From: JBARRO01 sp049644265
GTDB taxonomy: Bacteria; Bacteroidota; Ignavibacteria; UBA10030
Direction of reading: 5' to 3'
Assembly: GCA_049644265.1 (NCBI GenBank)
Contig: JBARRO010000086.1
Coordinates: forward strand, 1 to 7,714
DNA: 7,714 nucleotides
The first letter of the stretch is position 1. Every line of letters begins with the position of its first letter. The notes under the pieces were generated by a model. It did not search any database and was not told the DNA's origin. It saw nothing but the letters and a program-made list of their open reading frames with translations. Shown in pieces: positions 6,015 through 7,714 of this stretch. A program made the translations under genes and the position numbers.

Positions 6015-7714
6015 GACAATCGTTCCCCCTTCAATTCTTTTTTCAGATACATCCCTGTGTAGGACCGATCATTTTTCGCAACTTCCTCAGGCGCCCCTTC
6101 AGCCACAATCTCCCCTCCCGCATCTCCTCCCTCCGGTCCCAAATCAATAATCCAGTCCGCTGTCTTGATCACGTCCAGGTTGTGTTCAATGACGATGACC
6201 GTGTTTCCCTTGTCGACAAGTTTGTTCAGCACATCCAACAACATTCGGATATCCTCAAAGTGCAGGCCTGTGGTCGGTTCATCCAGTATGTAAAGCGTCT
6301 TGCCCGTCCCGATCTTCGACAGCTCCGTCGATAGTTTCACCCGCTGTGCTTCGCCTCCCGAAAGAGTCGTCGCCTGCTGCCCCAATCTGATGTATCCCAG
6401 GCCAACATCGTGCAGGGTTTTCAGATGCCTCTGAAGTCGCGGGAGTTCGCTGAAGAGCTCCATGGCATCATCCACGGTCATGTTGAGCACATCGGCGATG
6501 GATTTGCCTTTGTAGAGGACTTCCAGAGTCTCCCGGTTGTACCTCCGGCCGTTGCACACATCGCAGAGGACGTACACATCCGGCAGAAAGTTCATTTCGA
6601 TTCTTCGGACTCCGTCGCCTTCACATCCCTCGCATCGCCCTCCCTTGACGTTGAAACTGAACCTCCCGGCTTTGTATCCACGGATCTGGGATTCGGGAAG
6701 CTGTGTAAAAAGATCCCGAACGAGTGTAAAGAGACCCGTGTATGTTGCGGGATTTGAGCGCGGCGTTCTCCCGATCGGAGACTGGTCGATGTCGATGATC
6801 TTATCGATGTGCTCCAATCCCTCGATGGATCGGTACGGCAATGGAACAAGCTTGGTCTTATAGAATTTTCGGGAGAGGATCGGAAAGAGCGTTTCATTGA
6901 TGAGGGTGGACTTTCCCGAACCGCTGACGCCGGTAACACAAACGAGCGTTCCCAGGGGGATTTTCATTGTAAGGTTCTTGAGGTTGTTGCCCGTAGCTCC
7001 GGAAATTGCCAGAACTTTCTTCCCCGGCTTCCTCCGAACCGGCGGCACTTCAATCGTCCTTTTGCCCTGGAGATACAGGGCAGTAAGGGATTGGCCATCC
7101 CATCCGTTGCCGTTCGTTTTGATTTGAGGATTGTTGGCCCGCAATTCGAGTTTCCGAGGATTACCCCGGGTCACGACGTATCCCCCGTGTTCACCCGCAA
7201 AAGGACCCAAATCCACGATATAGTCGGCGCTTTCGATCATCTCTTTGTCATGTTCGACTACGATCACGGTATTGCCGAGATCGCGCAACGATTTAAGGGA
7301 ATCGATGAGCTTGATGTTGTCCCGCTGATGAAGTCCAATGCTCGGCTCATCGAGAATGTACATCACGCCCACCAATTGAGTTCCGATTTGTGTCGCGAGG
7401 CGAATGCGCTGACCTTCCCCTCCAGAAAGCGTCCGTGCTGAACGGTCAAGGGTCAGGTAACTCAATCCAACGTTCAAGAGAAAATCGAGTCGTTGTCGTA
7501 TTTCCTTGACGACCTGATGGGCAATTTCCGTCTGCCGCGGCGTCAGAGAGACCTTGTCAAAAAAGTCTTTGCTCCGCTGGATCGACAATGAAACGATATC
7601 CCGCATGTTCCATTTTTCACCGGTCGCAGCATCTTCAAGTTTCACGGCAAGGCTCTCCTTGCGGAGCCTCCCTCCTTTGCAGGTTTCGCACAGACTCGTG
7701 GCCATGAACGATTC
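6002..7714 (-). CDS. uvrA: Excinuclease ABC subunit A, C-terminal part (5' end outside window)
   Basis: 570 residues are visible, about the last 60 percent of a protein near 940 residues long; the first visible codons continue in frame from outside, so the internal Met at 7705 is not the start. UvrA is the damage-recognition ATPase of nucleotide excision repair, working as a dimer with UvrB in the cytoplasm. Counting from the first visible residue: CETC (9-12) is the second half of a zinc site; LSGGE at 96-100 and YILDEP at 119-124 are the signature and Walker B of the first ATPase; GVSGSGKST at 262-270 is Walker A of the second; C361-x2-C364-x19-C384-x2-C387 is the C-terminal zinc finger that touches DNA; LSGGE at 451-455 and YILDEP at 475-480 complete the second ATPase. 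All key residues are intact. No terminator is seen after the stop, so some read-through into the next gene is possible. Confidence 0.98.
   Translation of the reverse strand, partial: ESFMATSLCETCKGGRLRKESLAVKLEDAATGEKWNMRDIVSLSIQRSKDFFDKVSLTPRQTEIAHQVVKEIRQRLDFLLNVGLSYLTLDRSARTLSGGEGQRIRLATQIGTQLVGVMYILDEPSIGLHQRDNIKLIDSLKSLRDLGNTVIVVEHDKEMIESADYIVDLGPFAGEHGGYVVTRGNPRKLELRANNPQIKTNGNGWDGQSLTALYLQGKRTIEVPPVRRKPGKKVLAISGATGNNLKNLTMKIPLGTLVCVTGVSGSGKSTLINETLFPILSRKFYKTKLVPLPYRSIEGLEHIDKIIDIDQSPIGRTPRSNPATYTGLFTLVRDLFTQLPESQIRGYKAGRFSFNVKGGRCEGCEGDGVRRIEMNFLPDVYVLCDVCNGRRYNRETLEVLYKGKSIADVLNMTVDDAMELFSELPRLQRHLKTLHDVGLGYIRLGQQATTLSGGEAQRVKLSTELSKIGTGKTLYILDEPTTGLHFEDIRMLLDVLNKLVDKGNTVIVIEHNLDVIKTADWIIDLGPEGGDAGGEIVAEGAPEEVAKNDRSYTGMYLKKELKGERLSLGK

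Noticed and set aside
6809..7441. Plus-strand open frame of 210 codons
   Set aside because: It is entirely antisense to the highly conserved uvrA ATPase region, so it is a shadow frame.

Overview
The window carries four genes, all on the minus strand, so reading order runs from high to low coordinates: the C-terminal part of uvrA (to 7714, 5' end outside), an uncharacterised protein of about 346 residues, a one-pass membrane protein with an anti-sigma-type zinc finger inside and FG-GAP-like repeats outside, and then, after an intrinsic terminator, the first 1073 codons of a very large secreted multidomain protein that runs off the left edge. I saw no tRNA, rRNA, CRISPR array or insertion sequence, and no gene-free stretch longer than about 180 bases.

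Likely organism: a member of the Bacteroidota/Chlorobi/Ignavibacteria group. The reasons are a signal peptide ending in the AFSQ style common in that group, weak or absent Shine-Dalgarno sites, a candidate promoter of the TAnnTTTG type with a TTG element 19 bases upstream, and a giant Ig-like/beta-solenoid exported protein of the kind often sent out by the type IX secretion system there. This is inference. The decisive C-terminal sorting domain lies outside the window, and UvrA is too conserved to judge by eye.

Layout: 6002-7714 is uvrA (DNA repair). About 65 bases later comes the unknown protein (4896-5936), and 56 bases after that the zinc-finger/membrane/propeller protein (3397-4839). A promoter-like match sits across the 3' end of uvrA, and a terminator at 3335-3366 closes the unit, so these two genes look like a small operon of their own. 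The gene at 1-3219 starts 177 bases further on.

How they may work together: a zinc-finger membrane protein directly downstream of a cytoplasmic protein is the usual arrangement of an anti-sigma factor and its partner. Here the partner shows no sigma-factor motif I can name, and the extracytoplasmic part of the receptor is an integrin-like/PQQ-like repeat region rather than a usual sensor domain. The adjacent secreted adhesin-like protein is a possible target or ligand. This trio is the part of the window most likely to be a poorly described system. The functional link is inference from domain content and gene order only.
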